From NCBI GenBank assembly GCA_943327755.2, contig CALPYF020000014.1, positions 1 to 64,000 of the forward strand: DNA of 64,000 nucleotides. Direction: 5' to 3'. Shown in pieces: positions 21,647-33,633 of this stretch. The notes below the pieces were generated by a model. That model searched no databases, was not told the origin of the DNA, and saw only the letters and a list, made by a program, of their open reading frames with translations. This DNA comes from Deinococcus hopiensis KR-140 (GTDB lineage Bacteria; Deinococcota; Deinococci; Deinococcales; Deinococcaceae). The stretch's first letter is position 1. Each line of letters starts with the position of its first letter. The translations under genes were made by a program, and so were the position numbers.

Positions 21647-22417
21647 ATGATCGATTCGCACACGCACCTCGACTACATCGACGACCCGGCGGGCGCGCGC
21701 GGCGAACTGGGCCTGAGTGCCATGGTCTGCATCGGCGCGAGCCCCGAGCACGCGCGGAACGCGGTGGCACTGGCCGAGCAGTTCGGGGACGTGTACGCGA
21801 CGGTGGGTCTGCACCCGACCGATACGGACGAGGACAGTCCGGAGACCCGCGCGCAGATCGAGGCCCTGACCGGGCACCCGCGCGTGGTCGGCATCGGCGA
21901 GAGCGGCCTGGACGACTACTGGGACGACACGAAACGCGCCGCGCAAGTATCGGCGTTCGAGTGGCAGCTGGACCTCGCGCGGCGCAGCGGGAAGGTCCTG
22001 GTCATCCACACCCGCGATAAGGCCGGGCAGGACAGCGCGCACCGGGGCGTGATGGACGTGCTGCGCGCGTGGCCGGACGTGCCGGTGATCCTCCACTGCT
22101 TCAGCGGGCACCCGGAACTGCTGCGCTTCGGCCTGGAGCGCGGCGAGCACACGTACTTCGGGTTCGCGGGAAACACCACCTACAAGAACGCGCAGGAGAT
22201 CCAGGCAGCCGCCCGCGACCTGCCCCTGACGCGGATGCTGCTGGAAACCGACGCGCCCTTCCTGGCCCCCGTGCCCAAGCGTGGGAAACCCAACCGGCCC
22301 GGTTACGTGCGGCACACGCTGGAGTTCATCGCGGCCCTGCGCGGCCTGAGCCCTGCCGAACTGGAAGCCGCGACGGACGCGAACACCCGCCGCGCCTACG
22401 GGCTGCCCGAGGCCTGA
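21647..22417 (+). CDS. tatD: TatD-family metal-dependent deoxyribonuclease
   Basis: 256 aa from the ATG at 21647. TIM-barrel hydrolase with MIDSHTHLD (metal HxH), GIGESGLDDYW (metal Glu), VIHTRDKA, VILHCFSGH and LLETDAPFL (metal Asp). TatD enzymes are 3'-5' DNases linked to DNA repair and apoptosis-like processes. TAGGCT (21634-21639), 7 nt before the ATG, marks a leaderless promoter. It is divergent from the lptC-like operon. Confidence 0.95.
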   Translation: MIDSHTHLDYIDDPAGARGELGLSAMVCIGASPEHARNAVALAEQFGDVYATVGLHPTDTDEDSPETRAQIEALTGHPRVVGIGESGLDDYWDDTKRAAQVSAFEWQLDLARRSGKVLVIHTRDKAGQDSAHRGVMDVLRAWPDVPVILHCFSGHPELLRFGLERGEHTYFGFAGNTTYKNAQEIQAAARDLPLTRMLLETDAPFLAPVPKRGKPNRPGYVRHTLEFIAALRGLSPAELEAATDANTRRAYGLPEA

Positions 22418-22424
22418 CGGACAG

Positions 22425-22470
22425 GCACGATACCTCGACTTGAGATGCATCCAAACCAGAGGTATCGTGC
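22425..22470. promoter_or_regulatory. Palindromic operator over the padR operon promoter
   Basis: GCACGATACCTC (22425-22436) and GAGGTATCGTGC (22459-22470) are perfect 12-bp inverted repeats 22 bp apart. A -35-like TTGAGA (22440-22445), a 17-bp spacer and -10 TATCGT (22463-22468) lie between and inside the arms. The -10 is 6 nt before the padR ATG, so the mRNA would be leaderless and repressor binding would cover the promoter. PadR autoregulation is a well-known theme. Confidence 0.75.
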
Positions 22471-22474
22471 AGGT

Positions 22475-22792
22475 ATGAACGCCCGCGAGCAACTCCGCCT
22501 GCTCATCCTGGCCGTCCTCGACCGCCAGCCGGAACACGGCTACGCCATCGCCCAGGCCATCAACACCCGCAGCGAAGGCCTCCTGCGCGCCCGCGAAGGC
22601 ACCCTCTACCCCGCCCTGCACGCCCTGGAAGCCGAGGGGCTCATCGAGAGCCAGGAACACGAAGTCGCGGGCCGCACCCGCCGCGAATACCGCCTGACCG
22701 ACAAGGGCCGCGCCGCCCTGGCCCGCACCCGCCGCGACTGGCAGGCCCAGGTCAGCGCCGTGCAGGCCGTGCTGAGCGGAGGAAAAGCGTGA
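22475..22792 (+). CDS. PadR-family transcriptional regulator
   Basis: 105 aa. The winged helix shows LLILAVLDRQPEHGYAIAQAI, then REGTLYPALHALEAEGLIES and the wing GRTRREYRLTDKGRAAL, all typical of small PadR (subfamily 2) repressors that lack a long C-terminal dimer helix. I chose the ATG at 22475 because the promoter -10 ends 6 nt before it. The stop overlaps the next GTG. It probably represses its own operon through the adjacent palindrome. Ligand unknown. Confidence 0.93.
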   Translation: MNAREQLRLLILAVLDRQPEHGYAIAQAINTRSEGLLRAREGTLYPALHALEAEGLIESQEHEVAGRTRREYRLTDKGRAALARTRRDWQAQVSAVQAVLSGGKA

Positions 22793-23361
22793 ACGCCGCG
22801 CTCTGGCTCACGCGGGCCACTCAGAACCTCCCGGCAGGCGTCACGACCCGCGTGAGCCGCGACACGCTGGACCACCTGCACGACGCGGGCCTGCCAGAGC
22901 ACGCCGACGTGAAGGCCGTGCTGGGCGACCCGGAAGCGGTCAACGCCGACCTGAAACGCCTGTACCTCACGGTCCGCGAATCGCACCGCCTGGGCATGAC
23001 TCCGCCCCCCTGGCAGGGCTGGCTGCGGGTCGGCGCGCTGCTGAGCGTAGCGGGGTTCCTGCTGCTCGAACCCCACTCACCGCTGGCCGGACAGGGAGTT
23101 TGGAGCGTGCTGTTCGGCGCCAGCGTCCTGCTGCTCGTGCTGGCCACCGCGCGCCTGCACCCGGTAAGGCGCGACCGCTGGCGCGACCTGACCCTGAGCC
23201 TGATCGTCGCCTTGCCACTCCTCGTCGGCAATGACCTGCTGGCGGGCGTCCCCACCCTGCCCCTCACCCTGACCCTGACTCTGCTGATCTCCCTGCGCCT
23301 GAGCACACACATGCACCTGGACGCCCGGATACGCCGCACCCTCCCACTGGAGACCGCATGA
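22789..23361 (+). CDS. HAAS-like membrane protein of the PadR operon, copy 1
   Basis: 190 aa. The N-terminal cytoplasmic alpha-helical domain (1-70) contains VLGDPEAVNADLKRLY, resembling the HAAS/DUF1700-type domain often encoded next to PadR regulators. Four hydrophobic segments follow (about 80-95, 105-120, 132-146, 150-167). It starts at a GTG overlapping the padR stop as GTGA, with GGAGG upstream. It is likely a membrane partner or target of PadR control; function unknown. Confidence 0.72.
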   Translation: MNAALWLTRATQNLPAGVTTRVSRDTLDHLHDAGLPEHADVKAVLGDPEAVNADLKRLYLTVRESHRLGMTPPPWQGWLRVGALLSVAGFLLLEPHSPLAGQGVWSVLFGASVLLLVLATARLHPVRRDRWRDLTLSLIVALPLLVGNDLLAGVPTLPLTLTLTLLISLRLSTHMHLDARIRRTLPLETA

Positions 23362-23951
23362 CCCTGAACGACTGGCTGGACGTCGCGCTGCGCGACCTCG
23401 CCCCCGCCGCGCGGGACCGCATGACCGACGAGTACCAAGCGCATGTGCAGGACGCCATGACGGGCGGACTGACCGACCCGGAAGCCGTCGCCACCCTGGG
23501 CGACCCCGAGCAGGTGAACCGCGCGCTGCGGCGCACCTATGCCACGGCCAGCGAACTCGACGTCAAGCCAGGTACTGGCACCTGGCGATTCATGCTGGGC
23601 ACACTGATTCTGTACGCCACAGCAACACTGATCTTCCTGGCCGTCGGTATCGAATCTGCCTTGGGGTCCGTGACCGGTTCTCTGACAGCCCTCGCGTTGA
23701 CGTGGCTGGTGTGGCGGCTTGCGCGCAACCAACCAATCCCAGTGCGGAACTTCCTGTTGAATCAGGGCGGGGCTTGGCTCATGAATTTCAGCTTATGGCT
23801 AGGCTGGGAGGTGAAGGCGTGGCTGGGGGATCCGCCGCCCGTCCAGGCCATCCAGTGGCTGCTGCCGGTCCTATGGACTGTATGGATGGTGGAGTCTGGA
23901 CGCCGGGTTCAGCGCGTCCACCGTACCCTGAAGCTGGAGGGGCGAGCGTGA
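23358..23951 (+). CDS. HAAS-like membrane protein of the PadR operon, copy 2
   Basis: 197 aa. Same plan as the preceding protein: a helical N-terminal domain with TLGDPEQVNRALRRTY (near 50-65), then four hydrophobic segments. It overlaps the upstream gene by 4 nt (ATGA) and the next gene as GTGA, so all are translationally coupled. The middle of the gene (about 23560-23800) has lower GC and looser codon use than its neighbours. Confidence 0.72.
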   Translation: MTLNDWLDVALRDLAPAARDRMTDEYQAHVQDAMTGGLTDPEAVATLGDPEQVNRALRRTYATASELDVKPGTGTWRFMLGTLILYATATLIFLAVGIESALGSVTGSLTALALTWLVWRLARNQPIPVRNFLLNQGGAWLMNFSLWLGWEVKAWLGDPPPVQAIQWLLPVLWTVWMVESGRRVQRVHRTLKLEGRA

Positions 23952-24637
23952 CGGCGGGCCCGTTGAAGCCGGATCTGGCCGCCTATCTGGATGAGGTGAC
24001 GGCGCCGTTCCCGGAGGATTCGGCGGCGCGGATCCGGGCGGACCTGACCGGGCATGTGCTGGAGGCTGTGGCGCCGGGTGAGGCGGACGCTACGGCCATC
24101 CGGGAAGCGCTGGCGGCACTGGGTCCGGCAGCCGAGGTTCGGGCGGCGCTGGAGGGGCAGTTCTTCACGCAGGCGGACGTGGCGTGGCTGGAGCGGGACG
24201 GGCAGCTGCGCCGACTGCTGGCAGATGGCGTGAAAGGTCCTGGCAAGCCGTGGACGGCGCTGCTGGGGGGCGTGGCGGGCGTCGGGGTGCTGACGTGGCT
24301 GGTCTGCGGCTGGCCGGGAGTCCCCGCGCCGTTCGCGCTGCGGCCGTTCACGTGGGTCGTGCCTGCGCTGCTGGCTCTTCAGTTCATGCTGGTGCTGATT
24401 GATTTCCCACTGGGCATGCGTCGGCCCGCACGGTCCGTGGCGGTGCTGCGCCGGGTGTCTGGGAAGCTGATGGCGCCGCTAGGATTCGCGCTGAATCTGC
24501 CGGTGTTCGTGCCGTCGGTGGTGTCCGAACCGGCCCTGCTGGCGGGGGCGCTGGGCGCGGCGCTGCTGTGGGCGTGCCTCACGCGTCCGCGTGAGGCGCT
24601 GGCGCTGGCCGGGAAGGCGTGGCGGGGCGCGGGGTGA
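23948..24637 (+). CDS. HAAS-like membrane protein of the PadR operon, copy 3
   Basis: 229 aa from a GTG overlapping the previous stop. The N-terminal helical domain has ALGPAAEVRAALEGQF, a more diverged version of the LGDP motif. Hydrophobic segments lie at about 98-115, 122-145, 175-195 and 198-215. The reading frame is open further upstream, but the coupled GTG fits the operon. Last gene of the padR unit. Confidence 0.7.
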   Translation: MTAGPLKPDLAAYLDEVTAPFPEDSAARIRADLTGHVLEAVAPGEADATAIREALAALGPAAEVRAALEGQFFTQADVAWLERDGQLRRLLADGVKGPGKPWTALLGGVAGVGVLTWLVCGWPGVPAPFALRPFTWVVPALLALQFMLVLIDFPLGMRRPARSVAVLRRVSGKLMAPLGFALNLPVFVPSVVSEPALLAGALGAALLWACLTRPREALALAGKAWRGAG

Positions 24638-24655
24638 GGACGGCATAGTGAGGGC

Positions 24656-25252
24656 ATGACGACGCTGGACACTGCCTTTCCCCCCGCTGCCCTGACTGTG
24701 CTGGACGTGATCCGTGCGCGCCGCACGGTGGATATCGGTCTGCTGAAACCCGATGCGGTGCCGCGCGAGGTGGTGGAAGCGATTCTGGAGGCGGGGACTT
24801 GGGCGCCGAATCACGGGCGTACCGAGCCGTGGCGCTTCACGGTGTTCATGGGTGCGGGCCGCGCGAGGCTGGCTGAGGTGTTTGCGCAGGCGTACGCGGC
24901 GGGCGGCGCGCCGGACCGGGACAGCGAGTCGGCGCTGGAGGCGCAGCGGGCGCGGGCGTGGCGGGCGCCGCTGTGGATCAGCCTGGAGCTGCACATGCCC
25001 GAGAAACCGAAGATGCCCGAGTGGGAGGAACAGGCGGCTCTGGCGTGCGCGGCGCAGAACATGTGGCTGGCGGCGACGGCGTTCGGGCTGGTCGGGAAGT
25101 GGGTGAGCGGGCCGGTGATGGTCAGTCCGGTGGCGGCGCAGGCGCTGGGCGCGCCGAAACTGCTGGGGTTGCTGGTGCTGGGCTACCCGGCGGCCGAGCG
25201 GCACGAGGCGACCCGCGCGCCGCTGGCGGACAAGGTCACCTGGGTGGAGTGA
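24656..25252 (+). CDS. Nitroreductase-family flavoprotein
   Basis: 198 aa, FMN-dependent nitroreductase fold of the short YdjA-like group. RARRTVDI near residue 22 carries FMN-phosphate Arg residues, AGTWAPNHGRTEPWRF near 46 contacts the flavin, and AALACAAQNMWLAATAFGLVGKW near 130 is the dimer helix. Family enzymes reduce quinones, nitroaromatics or dihydropteridines; the substrate here is unknown. CATAGT lies 6 nt before the ATG. It ends 3 bp before the convergent hydrolase gene. Confidence 0.88.
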   Translation: MTTLDTAFPPAALTVLDVIRARRTVDIGLLKPDAVPREVVEAILEAGTWAPNHGRTEPWRFTVFMGAGRARLAEVFAQAYAAGGAPDRDSESALEAQRARAWRAPLWISLELHMPEKPKMPEWEEQAALACAAQNMWLAATAFGLVGKWVSGPVMVSPVAAQALGAPKLLGLLVLGYPAAERHEATRAPLADKVTWVE

Positions 25253-25255
25253 CCC

Positions 25256-26290
25256 CTACAGGTTCTCCCTGAAGAACTGCACGCTGCGGTTCAGCGCCGT
25301 GCGGAGGTTCCCGGAGAGGTTGTGGTTGTCGCCGTCGTAGCGGTACGCCTCGACGCCCTGCCCGGCGTTTCGCAGGTCGTCCGCGAGGTTCTTCTGGAAG
25401 GAGTACGGGACGTCCTTGTCGTTCGTACCGTGGTGCAGCTGGATGGGCCGCCCGTTCAGTTCCCGCAGGTACGCGTTGGGGCTCAGGAGGCGCAGGTAGC
25501 GGCGGTTGACGGCGTCCAGGGTGCGTTTCTCGCCGGGGGGTGGGTTCCAGTCGGTCGCCAGGACGTCGTAGCTGGCGATCACGCCCGCCCACAGCGACGC
25601 GGCTTTCAGGCGGGGGTCGACGATCATGGCTTTCAGGCTCAGCTGCCCGCCCATGGAGTGCCCCCACAGGCCCAAGCGGTCGGGGTTCACGCGCGGGTCG
25701 CGCCGGAGGCTGGCGGCGGCGTTCAGGACGTCCACCGTGTAGCCGGGGTCGTCGTACCCGCCGAGCGCCTGTCCATCGCTGCTGCCGTGCCCGCGGTAGT
25801 CGCTTTTCAGGGTGACGAAGCCCGCGCGGGCAAAGGCGTCCTGGTACGCCACGTAGCGTTCCGTGGTGCGGTACTCGGCGGGTGGGATGTACCCGTGGTT
25901 GAACACGATGGCGGGCCACCCGCCCTGCGGGGGTGTGCCGCGTGGCACGGTCAGCAGCGCGTTGATCCGCAGCCCCTCGGACTGGTAGCTGACGACCTGC
26001 CGGGTGTAGGTGCTGCCCGCCGCCAGGGTCTGCCGCACGGTCAGGGGGCTGCCCGGATACTCGCGGGCCTTGAGGGCCTGGATGCTGACCGGGTTACGGG
26101 CCACGACGGCCTTCAGCGCGGTGTCACCCAGGTTCTGGAGGGCTCCCCCGGTCGCGGGCGGGGCGGGCGGGGCCGGGTCGGTCGCCTCCGGCTGGGTCCA
26201 GGGCAGCGGCAGGGCGTCCGGCTGGGTGAGCGCCACGTACCCGGCGCCCGCCAGCAGGGCCAGCAGCGTGAGGTTGATCAGCGCACGCAC
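25256..26290 (-). CDS. Secreted/anchored S9-type alpha/beta hydrolase, copy 2
   Basis: 344 aa from a GTG that overlaps the upstream stop by 1 nt. The N-terminal TM or signal (5-22) is followed by a Pro/Ala-rich linker, then a prolyl-oligopeptidase-type alpha/beta hydrolase. It shows oxyanion FNHGYIPP, YRGHGSS, nucleophile Ser in LWGHSMGG, Asp in HGTNDKDVP and His in GDNHNLSG. Closely similar to the preceding gene product over its whole catalytic domain. Likely an extracytoplasmic peptidase or esterase. Confidence 0.88.
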   Translation of the reverse strand: MRALINLTLLALLAGAGYVALTQPDALPLPWTQPEATDPAPPAPPATGGALQNLGDTALKAVVARNPVSIQALKAREYPGSPLTVRQTLAAGSTYTRQVVSYQSEGLRINALLTVPRGTPPQGGWPAIVFNHGYIPPAEYRTTERYVAYQDAFARAGFVTLKSDYRGHGSSDGQALGGYDDPGYTVDVLNAAASLRRDPRVNPDRLGLWGHSMGGQLSLKAMIVDPRLKAASLWAGVIASYDVLATDWNPPPGEKRTLDAVNRRYLRLLSPNAYLRELNGRPIQLHHGTNDKDVPYSFQKNLADDLRNAGQGVEAYRYDGDNHNLSGNLRTALNRSVQFFRENL

Positions 26291-27282
26291 TACAGGCGAT
26301 CCCTGAAGAACTGCACGCTGCGGTTCAGGGCCACGCGCAGGTTGCCCGAGAGGTTGTGGTTGTCCCCCGGATAGACGTAGTTGCCGCCGAGCTTGCCCAG
26401 CGGCCGCAGCTGGGCGGCCAGGGCGGTGTGGAACGCGACGGGCACGTCCTCGTCGTTCGTGCCGATGTGCAGCTGAATGGGGCCGCCCAGGTCACGCAGG
26501 TAACTGTTCGCGCTGAGGGTGTTCCAGAAGGCGGGGTTCGCGCGGGGCGTGCCGTACTGCTCGACGGCCCGCTTGCGCAGGTTCAGCACGGCGCTGGGAA
26601 TGCTGGCCGGGACGGGCGCGCGGCGCGTCCAGCTGTTCATGAGCTGGTCGTAGTCGCCGACCACGCCCGCCCAGATCACCCCGGCCTTCACGCTGCGGTC
26701 GATGACCATGGCCCGCAGGGTCAGGAAGCCGCCCATGGAGTGCCCCCACATGCCGATCCGGGCCGGGTTCACGCGCGGGTCGCGTTTCAGGCTGCCCAGG
26801 GCGTTCATCACGTCGGTCGTGTAGCCCGGCGCGTAGTACCCGCCGAGCGCCTCGCCCTGCGAGCTGCCGTGCCCGCGGTAGTCACTCTTCAGGGTTACAA
26901 ACCCGGCCCGCGCGAAGGCGTCCTGGTACGCCACATAGCGTTCGGTCGTGCGGTACACCTTCGGGGGCACGTACCCGTGGTTGAACACGATAGCCGGCCA
27001 CCCACCCTTCGGGGGTGTGCCCCGCGGGACGGTCAGCAGCGCGTTGACCCGCAGCCCCTCAGACTGGTAGCTGACCACCTGCCGTGTGTAGTTGCTCCGG
27101 GCGGCCAGGGTCTGCCGCACCGTCAGGGCACTGCCCGGGTACCCGCCCTTCTGGAAGGCCGTGCGGGCCGCAGGAATACTCATCTGACGGGCATCCACGG
27201 CGTTCAGCGCCGCCTGCGACTGCGCCAGCGCCCCGGTCAGGTGAAGCAGCCCCACGACAGGAAGAACTCGAAGCAAGAACAT
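26290..27282 (-). CDS. Secreted S9-type alpha/beta hydrolase, copy 1
   Basis: 330 aa. The signal peptide (1-20, ending GALAQ) leads into the same catalytic fold as its neighbour, with Ser in MWGHSMGG, Asp in IGTNDEDVP and His in GDNHNLSG. Long stretches such as LKSDYRGHGSS and LNRSVQFFR are shared by both proteins, also at the DNA level, indicating tandem duplication. It lacks the Pro/Ala linker of copy 2, so it may be released while copy 2 is tethered. Both are probably co-transcribed. Confidence 0.88.
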   Translation of the reverse strand: MFLLRVLPVVGLLHLTGALAQSQAALNAVDARQMSIPAARTAFQKGGYPGSALTVRQTLAARSNYTRQVVSYQSEGLRVNALLTVPRGTPPKGGWPAIVFNHGYVPPKVYRTTERYVAYQDAFARAGFVTLKSDYRGHGSSQGEALGGYYAPGYTTDVMNALGSLKRDPRVNPARIGMWGHSMGGFLTLRAMVIDRSVKAGVIWAGVVGDYDQLMNSWTRRAPVPASIPSAVLNLRKRAVEQYGTPRANPAFWNTLSANSYLRDLGGPIQLHIGTNDEDVPVAFHTALAAQLRPLGKLGGNYVYPGDNHNLSGNLRVALNRSVQFFRDRL

Positions 27283-27653
27283 AGGTCAGGCTACGGCCCC
27301 CTGTCCCCGCTGCACTGCGTCCTGGACGACCTTCCCGGCTTGAGTCATTGCACAGCCCGGCCTCATCTCCATCCCTCCATGTTCCTCATCTCCGGACGCT
27401 TTGCCGGAACGCCCGCCGGCGCATACCTATGCACAGATAGGCGCTGCCCGACAGGAAATTTTTCTCAGTAGCACTGAGACGAATCTGAGATTGTGCTGAA
27501 CAAACCTTGCCCCCAAGCGGGGGGACGCGTATCATCTACACCCATAGCAACACAATTCCCGGCGTCAACCCGGGAGCCCAGACAAGTCTCACCTCGACCC
27601 CAGCTGACTCGGGGAGCAGGTGCGAGGCATGCATGGGCATCCAAGGAGATCAC
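27283..27653. other. AT-richer intergenic region upstream of the lipoprotein-protease operon
   Basis: 371 bp without a supportable gene, lower in GC than the window. It holds small hairpins (CCTAT/ATAGG at about 27425-27440; CTCAG/CTGAG at about 27474-27488), the predicted promoter at 27507-27535, and a leader of about 110 nt. The leader contains a hairpin built from CACCT...AGGTG with inner CCCC/GGGG (about 27591-27623). Confidence 0.6.
27507..27535 (+). promoter_or_regulatory. Predicted promoter of the lipoprotein-S8 protease operon
   Basis: TTGCCC (27507-27512), a 17-bp spacer and TATCAT (27530-27535). The spacer contains CCCCC/GGGGG runs that could form a hairpin in DNA. The predicted 5' leader is about 110 nt. 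Confidence 0.5.
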
Positions 27654-28394
27654 ATGAAGCGATACGGCCTTCTGTTCCTCACCCTGACCGGCGCGCTGCT
27701 GACCAGCTGCGGCGGCCCAGCCGACGGCACACCTCCCACGGCCAGCGTCACGGCCAGTCCCAACCCCCTGATTGCCGCAGGCACCGTCACCTTCACGGCG
27801 CAGGCCAGCGACGCGAGCGGCGTGAATCAGGTGATGTTCTACGACAACGGCACCCTGATCGGCACCGACGGCACTGCCCCCTACCAGGCCACCAAGGCCT
27901 ACACCTTCGCCAACAACGGTGATCACGCCATCACCGTGCAGGTCACCGACAACAAGGGCAACATCGGCCAGGCTGCCACCACCCTGAAAGTCGCCATCGC
28001 GGACGCCTTCGAACCCAACGACAGCGTCGCGGCGGCCAGCCCCCTGAACATCGGGGCGACGGCCAACGGCGTCATCACCGCCCAGGCCCGCGACATGGAC
28101 TACTTCAAGTTCACGGCCGCAGCGGGCGACATGCTCAAGCTCAATGTCAAGAGCGTCAGCGTGGACGCCAAGAGCACCCTCGATCCCTACGTCGTGATCC
28201 TGATGCCCGACGGCAAGACCATCCTAGAAAAGGATGACGACAGCGGCGCCGGTCTGGAATCCGAGATCCGCTTCAACGCGCCTGTGGCCGGCACCTACAC
28301 CGCCGTCGTGACCAGCTTCGCTATCCACGACGACCCCACCGCCACCGACGACAAAGTCACCAACACCTACCAGATCGCCCTGAGCCGCCGCTAA
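27654..28394 (+). CDS. Lipoprotein with Ig-like and pre-peptidase C-terminal (PPC) domains
   Basis: 246 aa from the ATG at 27654, with AAGGAG upstream. A signal peptide with lipobox LTSC is followed by a bacterial Ig-like domain (about 28-110: PTASVTASPNPLIAAGTVT, VMFYDNGTLIG, HAITVQVTDNKGN). A PPC domain (about 115-245) begins DAFEPNDSVAAASPL and continues DMDYFKFTAAAGD and PVAGTYTAVVTS. PPC domains usually sit at the C-terminus of secreted peptidases; here the domain is a separate protein encoded 21 bp before an S8 protease. A cell-surface chaperone, adaptor or substrate-binding role is inferred. Confidence 0.85.
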   Translation: MKRYGLLFLTLTGALLTSCGGPADGTPPTASVTASPNPLIAAGTVTFTAQASDASGVNQVMFYDNGTLIGTDGTAPYQATKAYTFANNGDHAITVQVTDNKGNIGQAATTLKVAIADAFEPNDSVAAASPLNIGATANGVITAQARDMDYFKFTAAAGDMLKLNVKSVSVDAKSTLDPYVVILMPDGKTILEKDDDSGAGLESEIRFNAPVAGTYTAVVTSFAIHDDPTATDDKVTNTYQIALSRR

Positions 28395-28415
28395 GGCGCC
28401 CCGAAGGAGTCCCAC

Positions 28416-31109
<2,694 letters not shown>

Positions 31110-31122
31110 GGCCTGCACTCAA

Positions 31123-31152
31123 AACGCCGCCCCCAACCAAGGGGGCGGCGTT
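31123..31152. terminator. Bidirectional terminator between the S8 protease gene and cmk
   Basis: AACGCCGCCCCC (31123-31134) pairs perfectly with GGGGGCGGCGTT (31141-31152) across a 6-nt loop, followed by CTTCGTTC. Convergent genes on both sides. Confidence 0.88.
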
Positions 31153-31163
31153 CTTCGTTCAGA

Positions 31164-31775
31164 TCAGCGCAGGTGTTCGAGGATGGTGTCGATCACGCCC
31201 TGGAGGGTCAAAGGCCCGGTGTCGATGATGCGGGCGTCGGGGGCGGGTGCGCTCTGGGTGGTGTCCTGGCGGTCGCGTTCGGTGAGGGCGGCCTCGATGG
31301 CGGGGATGTCCTCGGGGCGTTCTTTCGCGCGGCGTTCGGCGCGGACACGGGGGCTGGCGGTCAGGTAGAACTTGTGGGGCGCGTGTGGGAAGACGTTGGT
31401 GCCCATGTCGCGCCCCTCGGCGACGAGGGGGGCGGGGAGGGCACGCAGCTGGGCGTCCACCCACTCGCGGATTTCGGGGAGGGCGGCGACGGTGCTGACC
31501 CCGCCGTCCACGCGGGTGCTGTGCAGGTCGGCGGTCAGGTCATGGTCCGCGTTCCAGACGCGGTTGCCGCTGGCGAGGGGTTCCAGGCGTACGCCCGAGA
31601 GCAGGGGCAGCAGCACGCCGGGCTGGGCGAGGTCGACCCCGGCGTTCAGGCCGAGGAGGGTCACGGCGCGGTACAGCAGGCCGCTGCTGACGTAGGGCAC
31701 GCCGAGGGCCTGCGCGACGCCGGAGGACACGCTGGATTTTCCGCTGGCGGCGACGCCATCAATGGTCACGATCAT
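31164..31775 (-). CDS. cmk: Cytidylate kinase
   Basis: 203 aa. It phosphorylates CMP/dCMP in nucleotide metabolism. P-loop DGVAASGKSS at 6-15; VSSGLLYRAVTLL near 28; the CMP-binding VAEGRDMGTNVFP near 125; the Arg-rich lid ASPRVRAERRAKERPED near 145. I chose the ATG at 31775; the preceding codon is an in-frame TTG. TAGACT (minus strand, 31790-31785) lies 9 nt before the ATG. Confidence 0.95.
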   Translation of the reverse strand: MIVTIDGVAASGKSSVSSGVAQALGVPYVSSGLLYRAVTLLGLNAGVDLAQPGVLLPLLSGVRLEPLASGNRVWNADHDLTADLHSTRVDGGVSTVAALPEIREWVDAQLRALPAPLVAEGRDMGTNVFPHAPHKFYLTASPRVRAERRAKERPEDIPAIEAALTERDRQDTTQSAPAPDARIIDTGPLTLQGVIDTILEHLR

Positions 31776-31871
31776 CAACTGAGCAGTCTACCGCGCGGCC
31801 CCCTGCCCCGGCGGGCGGCACATCCTTCGGGTGACGCGGCGCCCGCGTAGCCCGCTAGACTGTCACGGACC

Positions 31872-32660
<789 letters not shown>

Positions 32661-32674
32661 AGTCCCGTTCCCTG

Positions 32675-32706
32675 GCGGCGCGCTTCCCGTGCGGGGGGCG
32701 CGCCGC
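32675..32706. terminator. Terminator between the cyclophilin and methyltransferase genes
   Basis: GCGGCGCGC (32675-32683) and GCGCGCCGC (32698-32706) form a perfect 9-bp stem; inner CCCGTGCGGGG adds pairing. Convergent genes. Confidence 0.68.
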
Positions 32707-32714
32707 TTCCGCGT

Positions 32715-33626
<912 letters not shown>

Positions 33627-33633
33627 TGGCCCG

